A stretch of 64,000 bases of DNA from Shinisaurus crocodilurus (taxonomy: Eukaryota > Chordata > Lepidosauria > Squamata > Shinisauridae): assembly GCA_021292165.1 (NCBI GenBank), contig CM037879.1, positions 283,872,272-283,936,271 on the forward strand. The letters run 5' to 3'. Position numbers and translations under genes: made by a program. Below, in pieces: positions 10,252-20,315 of the stretch. Numbering within the stretch: the stretch's first letter is position 1; every line of letters starts with the position of its first letter. The notes under the pieces are model-generated. The model was not told where the DNA came from, ran no database searches, and worked only from the letters and a program-made list of their open reading frames with translations.

Positions 10252-10380
10252 CCTCCCCCAACCTGGCACCCTCTGGATGTCTTGCCCTCCCATCATCCCT
10301 GTCAACTGGCCATGCTGGCTGGGGCTGATGGGCATTGTAGGCCAAAATATCTGGAGGGCACCAGGTTGGGGAAGGCTGCT
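10252..10380. mobile_element. Foldback hAT-like MITE, family B, diverged
   Basis: CCCCCAACCTGGCACCCTCT at the left and GGAGGGCACCAGGTTGGGG at the right form the inverted termini. An (AC)n run follows directly (10384-10403). Confidence 0.72.
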
Positions 10381-10403
10381 TCAAACACACACACACACAC
10401 ACA

Positions 10404-11594
10404 CCATACAGTAGGCAATCCACTGCAGCTCAAATGGCAGGAGAGAAGAGTTGCACTCTGGGTAGAGTGAGGGAGGGAGCAGGTTGTCTACCACAGGGCC
10501 AGTTCCAGAAATGGATGAGGCTGGGCATTTTCTAGGTCCCAAAGATCTTCTCAATTTGCCCTGAGCACCAGAGAAAGTCAGAAGTAACATGAGAGAATTC
10601 TGGGTCCCCACCTCTTCCAAGTTAAAGGGAGTACTGCCTTGCCCGAGAGTTTGCTCTCACTACTCTGCCATATTTACTTGTTCTGAATGTATGTTTTATC
10701 TCTGGTCTTCATGGAAGATGAACCTCTCCATCTATACGCCTGTCATGACTGTCGAAATGGAGCCCCTATGATCAGAGGCACTGTACCTGCAATAGTGGGA
10801 TGCTGAGGAAAAACTGCAAGGCATAGCTATTACATCCTGACTTGCATGTGTGTTTCCCACAATCTTTAGCTGGCCACTTCTGGACACAGAATTTTGGCCA
10901 AGATGGACCTTTGATGTGATCCACCAAGATCTTGCTCATGTTTGGGTTACTCTCTGGGCTCTCGCAGCACTTTGACCAAAAAAAGGGTGAGATTCCAAAT
11001 TCATCTCCCAGAGCTACAGGCCTACCTGCTGCTTAATAAACACATTTCCTCTCGTCCTTGCTCCAGCGCTCGGATGGAGCTTCTGGCTAATGGCTTTCCA
11101 TTCCCAACTTCCTTTTAGCACAAGCAAGGCCCAGCAATTAGGCTTCGGCCATGCTTCATGACCCCTGGCTGTCTCGTTGGGGGCTTTGATCCCAACTTTG
11201 CTCACTGACACACATCTAATAACCAGAAGCAGCACAAACCAAACTATCAACCTCCTGATTTATGCCTCAGTCCATATCCTAGGACAAATAGGAGGAGTGT
11301 AATTAGCTATTACAGCAACAATCTGTTTGACCTGACCTCCCATTTCGACAGAAGGAAAGCCGGGATGCAGGGAGGGAGAGAAAATGCCTAAAATAGGGGA
11401 AGGAGGAAATTATTTGACCCCCCAAGATTTTATTCCAGGATCTAAGCTTTTGCTGATTCTGCCGCTGCTGCTAACTGTTTTTCCAGGGTGATCACTGTGT
11501 CCCAATTACAATTATTTTCCAGTGCAGGAATCTCTGTGTGTATGTGTTGAGAATTAATGGGAGTTGACTGGTGAATATGCATTTGTGCACACAG
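10404..11594. other. No recognised feature
   Basis: No SINE, LINE or coding motif that I can name. Confidence 0.4.
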
Positions 11595-11676
11595 TGGGTT
11601 GTATCCAACGTTAGTCCTACTTAAGTCCCATTGAAATGAATGGGACGTAAGTTAGACTAATGTTGGATACAACCCA
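11595..11676. mobile_element. 82-bp hairpin element
   Basis: TGGGTTGTATCCAACGTTAG at the left is the complement of the right end (CTAATGTTGGATACAACCCA) with few mismatches, and the two arms meet near CCCATTGAAATGAATGGG. No convincing target duplication is seen. Size and structure suggest a small foldback transposon. Confidence 0.65.
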
Positions 11677-11700
11677 TTTGGAGAATGTACATAAACTGAT

Positions 11701-11760
11701 ATCGTTTTTGGCCTACAACTCCCAGCATGCCCCAGTCAGCGTAGCAGGGCATTTTGGACA
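11701..11760. repeat. Partial arm of foldback family A
   Basis: GTTTTTGGCCTACAACTCCC followed by AGCATGCCCCAG matches the left arm of family A. The outer terminus and the right arm are absent. Confidence 0.65.
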
Positions 11761-11764
11761 TTGT

Positions 11765-12725
11765 CCAGTCAATAAAGATAATCACCAATGGACGTTGGAG
11801 AATGGAAAGATCAGAGAGGTTTCATACATTGTCCAGTTAGCACACATAGTCCCCAAGTGGGAAACATGTGCATTGACCAGCCAATGGCCACCACGCTATC
11901 CGTTTAGGGGACTGGAATATCCACTCCTCACGCAGGACTCAAAAAGGGGCCTGTGATGGAAGAGAGAAGGTATAAGAGATGGATGGCCAAGTTAGATTCG
12001 AACCCTGGTGGAAGGCGTATCCGGGCTTTGGAGGTAGTGGTTGACAACTCCTAGTGTGATCCATTAAAAAAAAATCAGCCACTGCTAGCTGTGGGTTTTA
12101 ATGAGTCCAGCATTCCTACAGTTGGAGGTAGTAACTGAATACCCAGCCAGCTTGCAGAGAAGTCTGAACAGTTCTGAACTGACAACCATGTCCTGCTACC
12201 TGTTGCGGTCTTTATGTCTTCTGGGATTAACCACAAGGTAATTATGGTGATCGGCTTATTTATGGTCACCTGAACCATATCATCTTGGGGTCCTGCTTGG
12301 CAGCTTATCAGTTCTGTTGGCCTGCTCTAGCCACTGTGCCACCCAGGTACATCCAGTTCCCAGCTGTAACTCAAACCCTCAGCTGATGTTACACACATAC
12401 CCCCAGTGCCTGCATTACTCTAGTAGGAAATGCTTGAAGTGATGCAGCTGGTACATATACGGGTACCACCAGCAAACCTCTTGAGTTTTGACAGGATGCT
12501 GACTTTTGCTGCTTTCTTTTCTTTTCTTTTCCTTTCTTTTTAAATGTCAGCATCTTGAAAACTGTTCTCCCAGCAAACATGAGGTCAAGGGTCAAGACGG
12601 TTCTTATGTACTAATTTACGACATCTCTGCCTTCGATGCCGCAACTAAACTCTTCCCACAGACTATGCTCACAGAGCTTCATAATAATAGTTGATGATAC
12701 AGTAGCACTGCTAGTGTTGAAGTAG
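11765..12725. other. No recognised feature
   Basis: Open frames here are short and overlap on both strands. No known motif. Confidence 0.4.
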
Positions 12726-12736
12726 CCCTGGGCAAG

Positions 12737-12945
12737 ATGCCCTCTGGCATCTCACTCGTAGAGCACTTGCTCTGAATGCAGAAGGTCCTTGGTTCAGCCC
12801 TCAGAATCTCCAGGTAGGGCTGGGAAAGAATCCTGCCTGAATCCATGGAGAGCCGCTGCCAATCTGCGCTGCCAATACTGAGGTAGATGGACCAACGGAC
12901 CGACTCAGTATAAGGCTGCTTCTTCTGTTCATTGTGCTATGGGCC
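12737..12945 (+). mobile_element. tRNA-derived SINE (second family)
   Basis: A diverged tRNA-like head (CTCACTCGTAGAGCACTTGC, then GGTTCAGCCCTC) is followed by CTCCAGGTAGGGCTGGGAAA, GAGAGCCGCTGCCAATCTGC and the tail CGACTCAGTATAAGGCTGC. Confidence 0.82.
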
Positions 12946-12982
12946 TTAGGGAAAGCAGTGGAATTGGAAGCTCTGGTCAGGG

Positions 12983-13080
12983 GAGGGGGCCTGGCCATAG
13001 TTCAGTGGTAGATCACCTGCTTGGCATGCAGAAGGTCCCAGGTTCAATCACCAGCATCTCCAGGTGATGTTCCTAACACA
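12983..13080 (+). mobile_element. tRNA-derived SINE (second family), 3'-truncated
   Basis: GGCCATAGTTCAGTGGTAGA (A-box region) and CCCAGGTTCAATCACCAGC (B-box region), followed by ATCTCCAGGTGATG. It then leaves the consensus, about 40 bp after another member of the same family. Confidence 0.78.
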
Positions 13081-13479
13081 TAGAAGTCAGGTGTGCCAAG
13101 GGGGCATGGCCAGAAGACGTGATCCTGATCACCCTGATGGGGACGTGATTGTGGGCTACTTCGTTGTTTAGATATCTACCAACTTCCAGGCTGCTTGCTG
13201 CATCGGATGAAGTAGCTTCTCACTTACTGATGCTCATGCCACAATCAGATTTAGGATTTAAGGAGCTAGAGCCAAGCCCAGTACTCTTGCCTCTACACCA
13301 AAGGCGTGCACTCTTCACATGGCTGCTGATTGGCTAGCTTTTCTCTCCTGATGACAGGATGTTGCAATGATAATCCTGCTTATTACTGAGACGAAATTGC
13401 CAGGTTCAGGCATCAGAGATATTGGCTGATGAGTCAATAGAGCAAAACTGCTACCTACAGAAGCTGCCCCCCCCCAAAA

Positions 13480-13610
13480 TTTGGTGCCTTCCAGAAGTGT
13501 TGGAATGAAACTGCCCTCTTCTCCAGCCAGCATGAACAATGCTGTCTGTCGATGATGGGAGTTGTAGTCCAAGGCACCTGGAAGCAACTGGGTTGGAGAA
13601 GGCTGATCTA
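13480..13610. mobile_element. Foldback hAT-like MITE, family B, diverged
   Basis: TTGGTGCCTTCCAGAAGTG at the left and GGGAGTTGTAGTCCAAGGCA with GGGTTGGAGAAGGCTG at the right. Confidence 0.65.
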
Positions 13611-14277
13611 CAAGAAAGTGACTGGGACACCTCTGAGTCAGAATCAACTCCCAACAGCTAGGCTTATGCTACTGCTAATATATATCGTTGCGATAGTAAT
13701 CCGACTAATCTCATGCCATAGTAAATAATTGTGGCCAGTATACACTTCTGGCAAAATCAAGTGGTTCTGGGACTGCACCACCTCGATCAGCAATTTGAAA
13801 TCTAAAAGATCGGTGGAGGAGGTCAGCAGAGACTCTGTTTATGTTCTTATAGGGAAATTTCTGGCGGACCAAGCTATCAATGGTTAGGCATGATGGCTAT
13901 GCAGAACTTCTGGCCTGTAAGCCCAATCCAGCCCGCAGAGGTTCCTCCTCCAGCCTGCGGAGCTTCTTTGGCTCCCCCATGGACCAGGGCTTGGCCAACA
14001 CTGGGAAGAGCAGCAGAAGGGCTTCATGCAGTGCGTGCTCCACCCCACGGGGACAACGTGCCCCACACAAAACCAGGGACTTGTTCAGCACTGGGAGGAG
14101 CAACTGAGTCCCTTTTTCCATGCTGGGAGAGGCATGAAACTCTGTGCTTCTACAACATGGAGAACAGCGAACTGGCCAGTAGTCAGGGCCATGGCATCAG
14201 TGGATATGGCCTATGGGAAGCTCAGTGTGGGGCAATTCGACCACCCAGCCCAATATAGTTCTACACCCCTGTTTTAG
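13611..14277. other. No recognised feature
   Basis: Several overlapping open frames (13880-14277) on both strands have no recognisable motif. The region ends at the tail of the L2 LINE. Confidence 0.4.
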
Positions 14278-14280
14278 ATT

Positions 14281-14323
<43 letters not shown>

Positions 14324-16350
14324 TTATATTTATCAATCGCCCATCTGGCCGGTCACCCGGCCACCCTGGGCGATGTACAATTAAAATACAATAAAACACA
14401 ATAAAACATAATAATTAAAACAATATAAAAAATTCTCATTAAAAACCTAACCCACCCCATATTCCCGCCTGAACAGCCACGTTTTTAATGCACGGCGGAA
14501 GCTCATCACGGAGGGGGCATGGCGAAGGTCACTAGGGAGGGAGTTCCATAATGTGGGGGCCGCCACAGAGAAGGCCCTCTTCCTAGTCCCCACCAGCCTG
14601 GCTGCTCTGGCTGATGGGATAAGGAGAAGGCCGTCCGTGGCAGACCTTGTTGAGCGGCCTACTTGATGTTGCTGGAGACGCTCCTTGAGATAAGCTGGGC
14701 CGGAGCCGTGTAGGGTTTTAAAGGTCAAAACCAACACCTTGAATTCGGCTCGGCAATCAACTGGTAGCCAGTGCAACTCATTAAGCACTGGCGTGATGTG
14801 ATCATGCCGGCGGCTGCCCTTAATCAGGCGAGCCGCCGCGTTCTGTACCAGCTGAAGCTTCCGGACCGTCTTCAAGGGTGACCCCACGTAGAGCGCATTA
14901 CAGTAGTCTAGGCGAGAGGAGACCAAGGCATGAACCACTGATGGGAGCAGGTGATTAGGAAGGTAGGGGCGCAGCTGCCATATCAGATGGAGTTGATACA
15001 GCGCCGCCCGGCTCACAGCTGCCACCTGAGCCTCCATGGACAGCTGGGAGTCTAGAATGACCCCCAAGCTGCGGACCTGGTCCTTCAGGGGTAGATGTAC
15101 CCCATTCAGCACCAGGTCAACATCCCCTAACCTTCCCTTGTCCCCCACCAGAAGTACCCTCGGTCTTGTCGGGGTTCAGTTTCAGCATGTTCCTTCCCAT
15201 CCAGCCAGCCACTGACTCCAGGCACTTGGACAGGGTCTCAACGGCCAACCTCGGTGAGGACTTGAAACAGAGGTAGAGCTGCGTGTCATCCGCATACTGA
15301 TGACACTGCACCCCAAACCTCCTGATGATAGCTCCCAGCGGCTTGAGGTAGATGTTGAATAACATCGGGGAGAGGATGGAACCCTGCGGCACTCCACAAG
15401 TGAGCAGCCGAGGGTCCGAAGCCTCCTCCCCGAGAACTACCCTCTGATACCTTCCAGAGAGGAAGGACCGGAACCACTGCAATACAGTGCCTCCCAAGCC
15501 CAACCCCTCCAGACGGTCCAGGAGGATACCGTGGTCAACGGTATCAAAAGCCGCTGAGAGATCGAGGAGGACTAGAAAGGAGCATTCGCCCCTATCCAAA
15601 GCCCTCCTCATATCATCCACCAAGGCGACCAAGGCCGTCTCCGTCCCATGTCCAGACCTGAAGCCCGACTGGCACGGATCCAAATAATCGGCTTCATCCA
15701 AGTGTGCCTTCAACTGAGCACCCACCACCCGCTCGATCACCTTGCCCAGAAATGGTAAATTGGAGACTGGGCGAAAGTTGTTTAAATCCTGGGGATCCAA
15801 GGAGGGCTTCTTTAGAAGCGGTCTTATTACTGCCTCCTTGAGGGCTGATGGCATCACTCCCTCCTCGAGGGAGGCATTCACCACCGCCTTGATCCCCTCA
15901 CCCAGTCTCTCCCTGCAGCTCATGATGAGCCAAGACGGGCAAGGGTCAAACAAGCAGGTGGTCGGCCTCACAGATGAAAGCACCTTGTCCACTTCATCAG
16001 AAGGCAGAAGCCGAAACCGATCCCACAAAACCGGTCTGCCATTGGCCTCCTCCCGCTCACTCCCTGTGTCCACGACGTACGATATCCCACTCCTAATCCG
16101 ATCGATTTTATCTGCGAAGTGCTTCGCTAAAGCCTCACAGGAGGCTTTTGACTGTTCCAGTGGATCCGGAGCGACTGGACCGACCAGACTCCGGACCACT
16201 TGGAACAGCCTCCTGGGGCAGCACTCTGCAGACGCAATGGAGGCAGCATAGAAATTCTTTTTTGCTGCCTTCACCGCCACCCGGTAGGCTGAAGATGCAG
16301 CTCTAACCCGTGTTCGATCGTCTTCGCGAACCCGTGTTCGATTGTGTAAG
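14278..16350 (-). mobile_element. L2-clade LINE, 5'-truncated
   Basis: A minus-strand LINE of about 2.07 kb. Its 3' end, at the left, is an (AAAT)n tail (14281-14326 on the plus strand as TTTA) preceded by a short 3' UTR with the L2-like word ATCGCCCAGGGTGGCCGGGTG on its sense strand (partly palindromic). The coding part is the reverse transcriptase and C-terminal region (14447 to about 16350). The endonuclease and ORF1 are missing. The exact 5' breakpoint is uncertain and the frame drifts into unrelated sequence between 16310 and 16433. It is one of the best-preserved coding regions in the window. Confidence 0.88.
14447..15148 (-). pseudogene. L2 ORF2 C-terminal segment (after frameshift)
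   Basis: About 233 codons that continue the L2 ORF2 after a frameshift near 15150. Recognisable features are SLGVILDSQLSMEAQV at the end of the thumb region, SSRLDYCNALYVG, LQLVQNAAARLI, HWLPVDCRAEFKVL, and FSVAAPTLWNSLPSDLR close to the C-terminus. All are typical of the region after the polymerase domain in L2, CR1 and Jockey-group elements. The stop at 14447 is close to the start of the 3' UTR, so the natural C-terminus is probably present. It encodes no separate protein; it is the back half of the frame at 15117-16433. Confidence 0.85.
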
Positions 16351-16433
16351 CAGGGCCATTGTTTGTCTTTACGCATTGGCCATCGTACAGCACACCCAGG
16401 GGTCAGGAGCGTCAACCATCTGCCGAGACCCAT
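15117..16433 (-). pseudogene. L2 ORF2 reverse transcriptase segment
   Basis: RNA-directed DNA polymerase of an L2-type retrotransposon. It would copy element RNA at a nicked target site. Visible motifs in order are AYRVAVKAAKKNFYAASIAS, LKEAVIRPLLKKP, NFRPVSNLPFLGKVIERVV, GFRSGHGTETALV, the palm motif LLDLSAAFDTVDHGIL, GVPQGSILSPMLFNIY, and the catalytic QYADDTQLYL with both aspartates intact. The frame runs out near 15150, just after LNPDKTE, where one extra G in a G-run moves reading into another frame. The natural continuation is the frame ending at 14447. The first 30 or so codons (16433 to about 16340) do not look like L2. Apart from the frameshift and the missing 5' half, I see no stop in the polymerase domain. 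Confidence 0.88.
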
Positions 16434-16870
16434 GCTGCAGCAGGGCCCCCGTGGCCTTGCTGCTAATCCTCCTTGCTGCTGATGCCTGTTTACCTGCCAT
16501 CTCCAAGAGAATGAGCGCTATCGGGAGCAAGAAGGAGCTGCAGCCTCAAGGTGGATTGGCCTCAGAGGGCCAGGGCAGAAGCAGCAGCGATGAGGAGGAG
16601 ATGGAGATACTTGGGGAGGCCCCTTGCGAAGGCACCTTCCCCAAGGGGCCCTCCGAAAACCTGGAGCCAACACTGAGTGAGTCCTAGCTTTTATTGCGCC
16701 GTTTTTGCTCTTGGAGCTTCTGCTTCTGCTGTTGTCATCACCCAATTAAAAACATTTCAGTTGATTATCTTCTACTTTTTAACCCATCTATTGACTGATT
16801 AACCAATTAGTTGTAAAGATATTTGCCCTCCTTGATTAGAATTGGCCTGTACTGATTAATCAATTGATGT
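16434..16870. other. No recognised feature
   Basis: GC-richer sequence with an open frame on each strand (16310-16687 and 16518-16745). No motif recognised. Part may be flanking DNA captured with, or disrupted by, the LINE. Confidence 0.4.
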
Positions 16871-16871
16871 T

Positions 16872-17075
16872 TTCACTGAGGCCTGTGGCTCACGCTGGCT
16901 CAGCTTGTCTGAGCGTGGAAAGCTAAGCAGGGTCAAGCCTGGTTATTACTTGGATGGGAGACCCCTCCTCTAGTTTCCTGCAGTCAGTCAGTCAGGCGAT
17001 CACTCGTGACCGAGTAAGATAGTCTGGACTCGATGGCCTTGTAGGCCCTTTCCAACTCTATGATCCATGAATCTA
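16872..17075 (+). mobile_element. 5S-rRNA-derived SINE with a foreign internal segment
   Basis: The head is GCTCAGCTTGTCTGAGCGTG, then AAGCTAAGCAGGGTCAAGCC and ACTTGGATGGGAGACC (5S-like). The tail is GGACTCGATGGCCTTGTAGG, then CCAACTCTATGATCC (CR1-like). Between them, 16993-17020 is not part of the SINE: it is the exact complement of the 3' terminus of the RTE-like LINE at 22821-22848. Confidence 0.85.
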
Positions 17076-17194
17076 TTCATCTACCAACTCTAAACTGATT
17101 CAAGTTTGAAATCTAACAACAACAACAACAACATACTATTAGATACTGTTTGACAACTTTACCATATCTTGTTTACAATCAGGGTGATTAGTGA

Positions 17195-17600
17195 GTTATA
17201 GATAATGATGCACAAATCTGTCACTTTCAGTTTCTCTCTTTTTTCCAATCTTAAATTCGCTTCATCTCGAACTTTGAGAATTTCTCCATCCTTAAGTTTG
17301 TTCATCCCCAATGGTGAGAATTATTTTTTTTTAAGTTCACATGAAAAGTCATAGGCATTTTGTACCCATTTCTCATTATACATGGATGTTGAACTAACGT
17401 ACTCATTTTTGCAAGCAGTTTTCCTAATACAATGCAGTGTTGAACATTATTTTCCCTAATATATGTATTTTTGTATGTATTTTTTTTTAATTGGAGAAAC
17501 AGCATTGCAAAATTCAGAGAAGTGTGAATTTCGAAGCATAACTGAATTTCAAAAACACAAAAATAGGTCATTTCGCATTAATATGCAAACTGGATTAAAA
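17195..17600 (+). repeat. AT-rich TAGGGATG-type repeat with TGTATTTTT subrepeats
   Basis: CTGTCACTTTCAGTTTCTC, then CTCGAACTTTGAGAATTTC and AATATATGTATTTTTGTATG, in the same order as the copy at 24570-25015. Confidence 0.65.
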
Positions 17601-17689
17601 AAAAAAAAAACTTTCCCAAGTGAGTTGCTGTTTGTTTCTTTTCAACTTTAGAGAAGTTCAAGCAATCGGCAAAGATGCCACTTGGACTG

Positions 17690-17775
17690 CAACTCTATGC
17701 ACACTCACCTGGTAGTCAGTCCCATAAAACACAATTGGGCTCACTTTTGAATAAATATACATAGGATCTGGCTGT
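17690..17775 (+). repeat. Hairpin-type repeat fragment (second copy)
   Basis: CAACTCTATGCACACTCACC, GTCAGTCCCATAAAACAC and GGCTCACTTTTGAATAAATA are arranged as two arms of a diverged hairpin element related to 5500-5562. Confidence 0.55.
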
Positions 17776-18604
17776 TCAGATATGTCCTCCCAAACCTGAT
17801 AAACTTCTCTTTCTGTCTTCCTAACTGGATGAAGAATCATGAGCAGAAACATGTTTCTGTGTGTGTGCAAGTCCTCCGCTTGCTCGACTGCCTGTAGGAA
17901 TCTGCATATTGCACAGACTTCTTGAGTGCCTCTCCGGTGTTTGGAACTGGGAGCAGGGAGGGAAGGCTCAAAATACTCTCACTTCCTTCCCCACTGCCAC
18001 CCCAAGCAGCATCTCAGGGCTCTTCAGCGGCTCCGGCTCTAACTGCAGCTACCTGAGAGCAACCCCAGCTGCTGCCCGTGCATAGGTTTGGATCGGGTCC
18101 AGTACATTTGCGAGAACACAGCAGAATGACTGAAACATCGGTATCAGGGAGATACAAGGAAAGAAATCGGATCTCTCCCTCCCCCTCCCCCAACTTTGAA
18201 TAATGCGTTCCAGACTAACTGAAGAGGAAAAAGCCCTGTCTTTAGGGCTGTCAAAGTCCTATTTCAGCCGCAAGCCATTTGATGCTTACGAAGAGGCGAT
18301 TATCTGTTTGAGAAGCTACAGCGGTCAAACACGGGTGAAGTGCTGAGTCAGCTAAATGTCACCTGCTTGGGCGCATTTGACAGATGCATCGACGGCTGTT
18401 TTTGGAAACCCGAACTCTTTACAGGGGATTAACCAGAGCCACTGCAAGGGGGAGGGAAGGAAGAGATGGCTGTCCGGCGTACAGAAGAGGCAAACTGATT
18501 CTGAAGCAAAAGCTGGGACCAAACCTTAATGTTTCCTGATCTGAAATAGAACCTGAACTATGCTTTGAAAAGTTCCGCTGAAGCACCAAATAAAAATAGA
18601 AGCA

Positions 18605-18605
<1 letters not shown>
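17776..18605. other. Unique-looking sequence
   Basis: No repeat recognised. The segment 18230-18420 has mixed composition with intact CpGs and contains a MARE-like palindrome. Confidence 0.4.
18341..18353. promoter_or_regulatory. T-MARE-like palindrome (TGCTGAGTCAGCT)
   Basis: Twelve of 13 bases match TGCTGAGTCAGCA, the MAF/AP-1 recognition element. It lies in non-repetitive sequence. A match this good is uncommon by chance but is not proof of use. Confidence 0.3.
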
Positions 18606-18635
<30 letters not shown>

Positions 18636-18636
18636 C
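18606..18636 (+). repeat. (CAA)n microsatellite
   Basis: About ten CAA units. The valine-rich open frame on the other strand is its shadow. Confidence 0.95.
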
Positions 18637-18974
18637 AAAAACAAAATAAAAAAATATATAACTCGCAGCATCAGTTTAGGTGACCGGTTCAAAATAAAAA
18701 TAGGAAAGGGGAGACATCCCCGCCCGGGCCCCAGTGAGAATGCAACATGAGCACTTAGTGATGGAGGCTCATAATTCTGGGCTTGGAAATACGTCAGGGG
18801 GCTGGTAGTGCTCACCTCAAATAAGAGGTGACCGTTAGATCTCTGCAATCCTTGTCCATCTCAGAATATAATCTGAGCAAAAAGGGGGGGGGAGGAATCC
18901 CTTCTTGTTATTTCCCACCCAGCCTGCCCTAAAATGGCAGGGACCATCCTCTGCTGCGAGCAAGTAGAGAGGGA

Positions 18975-19220
18975 CAAATCAGTCTGTTTCCATTTCCAAT
19001 TCATGCCATTTCCCCATTTGTTCCCTCAGAAGCCTATTTGTGTCCCATGTCTGAATTAATCTTTTTTTTTTTTTATCTGCATGAAAATCTGCATTTAAAT
19101 ATATATTCTTGACTATATTTTCTCTCAAAATGCACATTTTGAAATGTACTTTCTCTCAAAATGCACACCTCTAAATGTATTCTTTCTCAAGATACACAGC
19201 TCTGGCAGGGTCCTGATCCT
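18975..19220 (+). repeat. AT-rich repeat with CTCTCAAAATGCACA subrepeats
   Basis: CTCTCAAAATGCACATTTTG and CTCTCAAAATGCACACCTC repeat in tandem. Related to the family at 480 and 24570. A second, shorter copy is at 19685-19850. Confidence 0.55.
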
Positions 19221-19684
19221 ATATATGGCATCGGAATGTTCCAAGGTCAAAGCACCTGAAGCAACTGACACCCACCCTGCCAGGTTCCTGCCAGCAGGGT
19301 GGAAGAGAGAGAAAACTAGTATTTACCACGCTTCTTCCCCGTGATTTTTTTTTTTTAAAAAAAGAAGTTTCCCTCCCACTGTGAGTAATAGGAGAGAATG
19401 AATTTAGAGCAGCTCCAGGGCTGGCCGAAACTTTCAACCTAGTTGGGGGTTGGTCAAGAGTGGGGAGAACTTTGGATCCTGCCTCCCCTGCTCTGCTCAC
19501 CCCATGCCTCCCCCCGATTGGCCCCCTTTCTCCCTCTCAGACATTGGAACTCCAACAACGGAGGAGGGAGGGGCACAGACGTTTTTATGGGACCACAGAG
19601 TGGGACCTGAGGTCAGATCTCCTCCTCTGAGTTTGGAGCTCTGCCTTCAACCTCAGAGGGGTTTTTCCGATCTATCCCATAGTC

Positions 19685-19850
19685 TGCAGCCTAAATGTAT
19701 TCTCTCTCAAAATATGCATTTTAAAAGGTATTTTGCTATGAATTTGGAGCTGAGAATGGCATCAGAATGTCCAGGAAGTGCAGAAGCTAGCAGATAACCA
19801 CATTTTGATGTACACATTCATTCGGGAGATGCAGATCGAGTCAGTTCCTA
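19685..19850 (+). repeat. AT-rich repeat, short copy
   Basis: CTCTCTCAAAATATGCATTTT and GAATGGCATCAGAATGTCC echo 19110-19240. Confidence 0.5.
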
Positions 19851-20067
19851 TTGGAATTTGTGAAGACTGAATTCCTCAAGCATCCCTCCCAGGGAGGCAA
19901 CTATCTCTGGTAAGGGAAAAGATTGCTTACCCCTTCATAGTGTATGGACCTTCCCAATCACATGCACCACCATTGGATGCCACGATGAGGCAACATTATG
20001 AACATACAACATGGCCCCACTCTCTTTGTGTGGAAGTTTCACCATGACTACCACAAATTCTCTAGGC

Positions 20068-20163
20068 CAGTGTTCTCCAACCTTGGGTCCCCAGATGTTT
20101 TTGGCCTACAACTCCCAGATGTAGGCCAAAAACATCTGGGGACCCAAGGTTAGGTGAACACTA
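20068..20163. mobile_element. Foldback hAT-like MITE, family A (copy 3), central deletion
   Basis: A 96-bp copy whose arms meet at CCCAGATGTAGGCC, so the central part is lost. Flanked by CTCTAGGC at 20060-20067 and 20164-20171, a perfect 8-bp duplication. Confidence 0.92.
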
Positions 20164-20171
20164 CTCTAGGC

Positions 20172-20307
20172 CAACCTTCCCCAACCTGGTCCCTTCCAGA
20201 TGTTTTGGACTTCAACTCCCATCAGACCCAGCCAGCATGGCCAATGGTCTGGGATCCTGGGAGTTGTAGTCCAAAACATCTGGAGGGCACCAGGCTGGGG
20301 AAGGCTG
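20172..20307. mobile_element. Foldback hAT-like MITE, family B, inserted next to family A
   Basis: A 136-bp element beginning CAACCTTCCCCAACCTGG and ending GGCTGGGGAAGGCTG. It is flanked by the same octamer CTCTAGGC (20164-20171 and 20308-20315) as the preceding element. Confidence 0.92.
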
Positions 20308-20315
20308 CTCTAGGC

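Noticed and set aside
13880..14277. A cluster of overlapping frames that might be an exon
   Set aside because: Four or more frames are open on both strands with no motif, splice context or codon bias.
15487..16251. Plus-strand open frames opposite the L2 LINE
   Set aside because: They are antisense shadows of the minus-strand reverse transcriptase.
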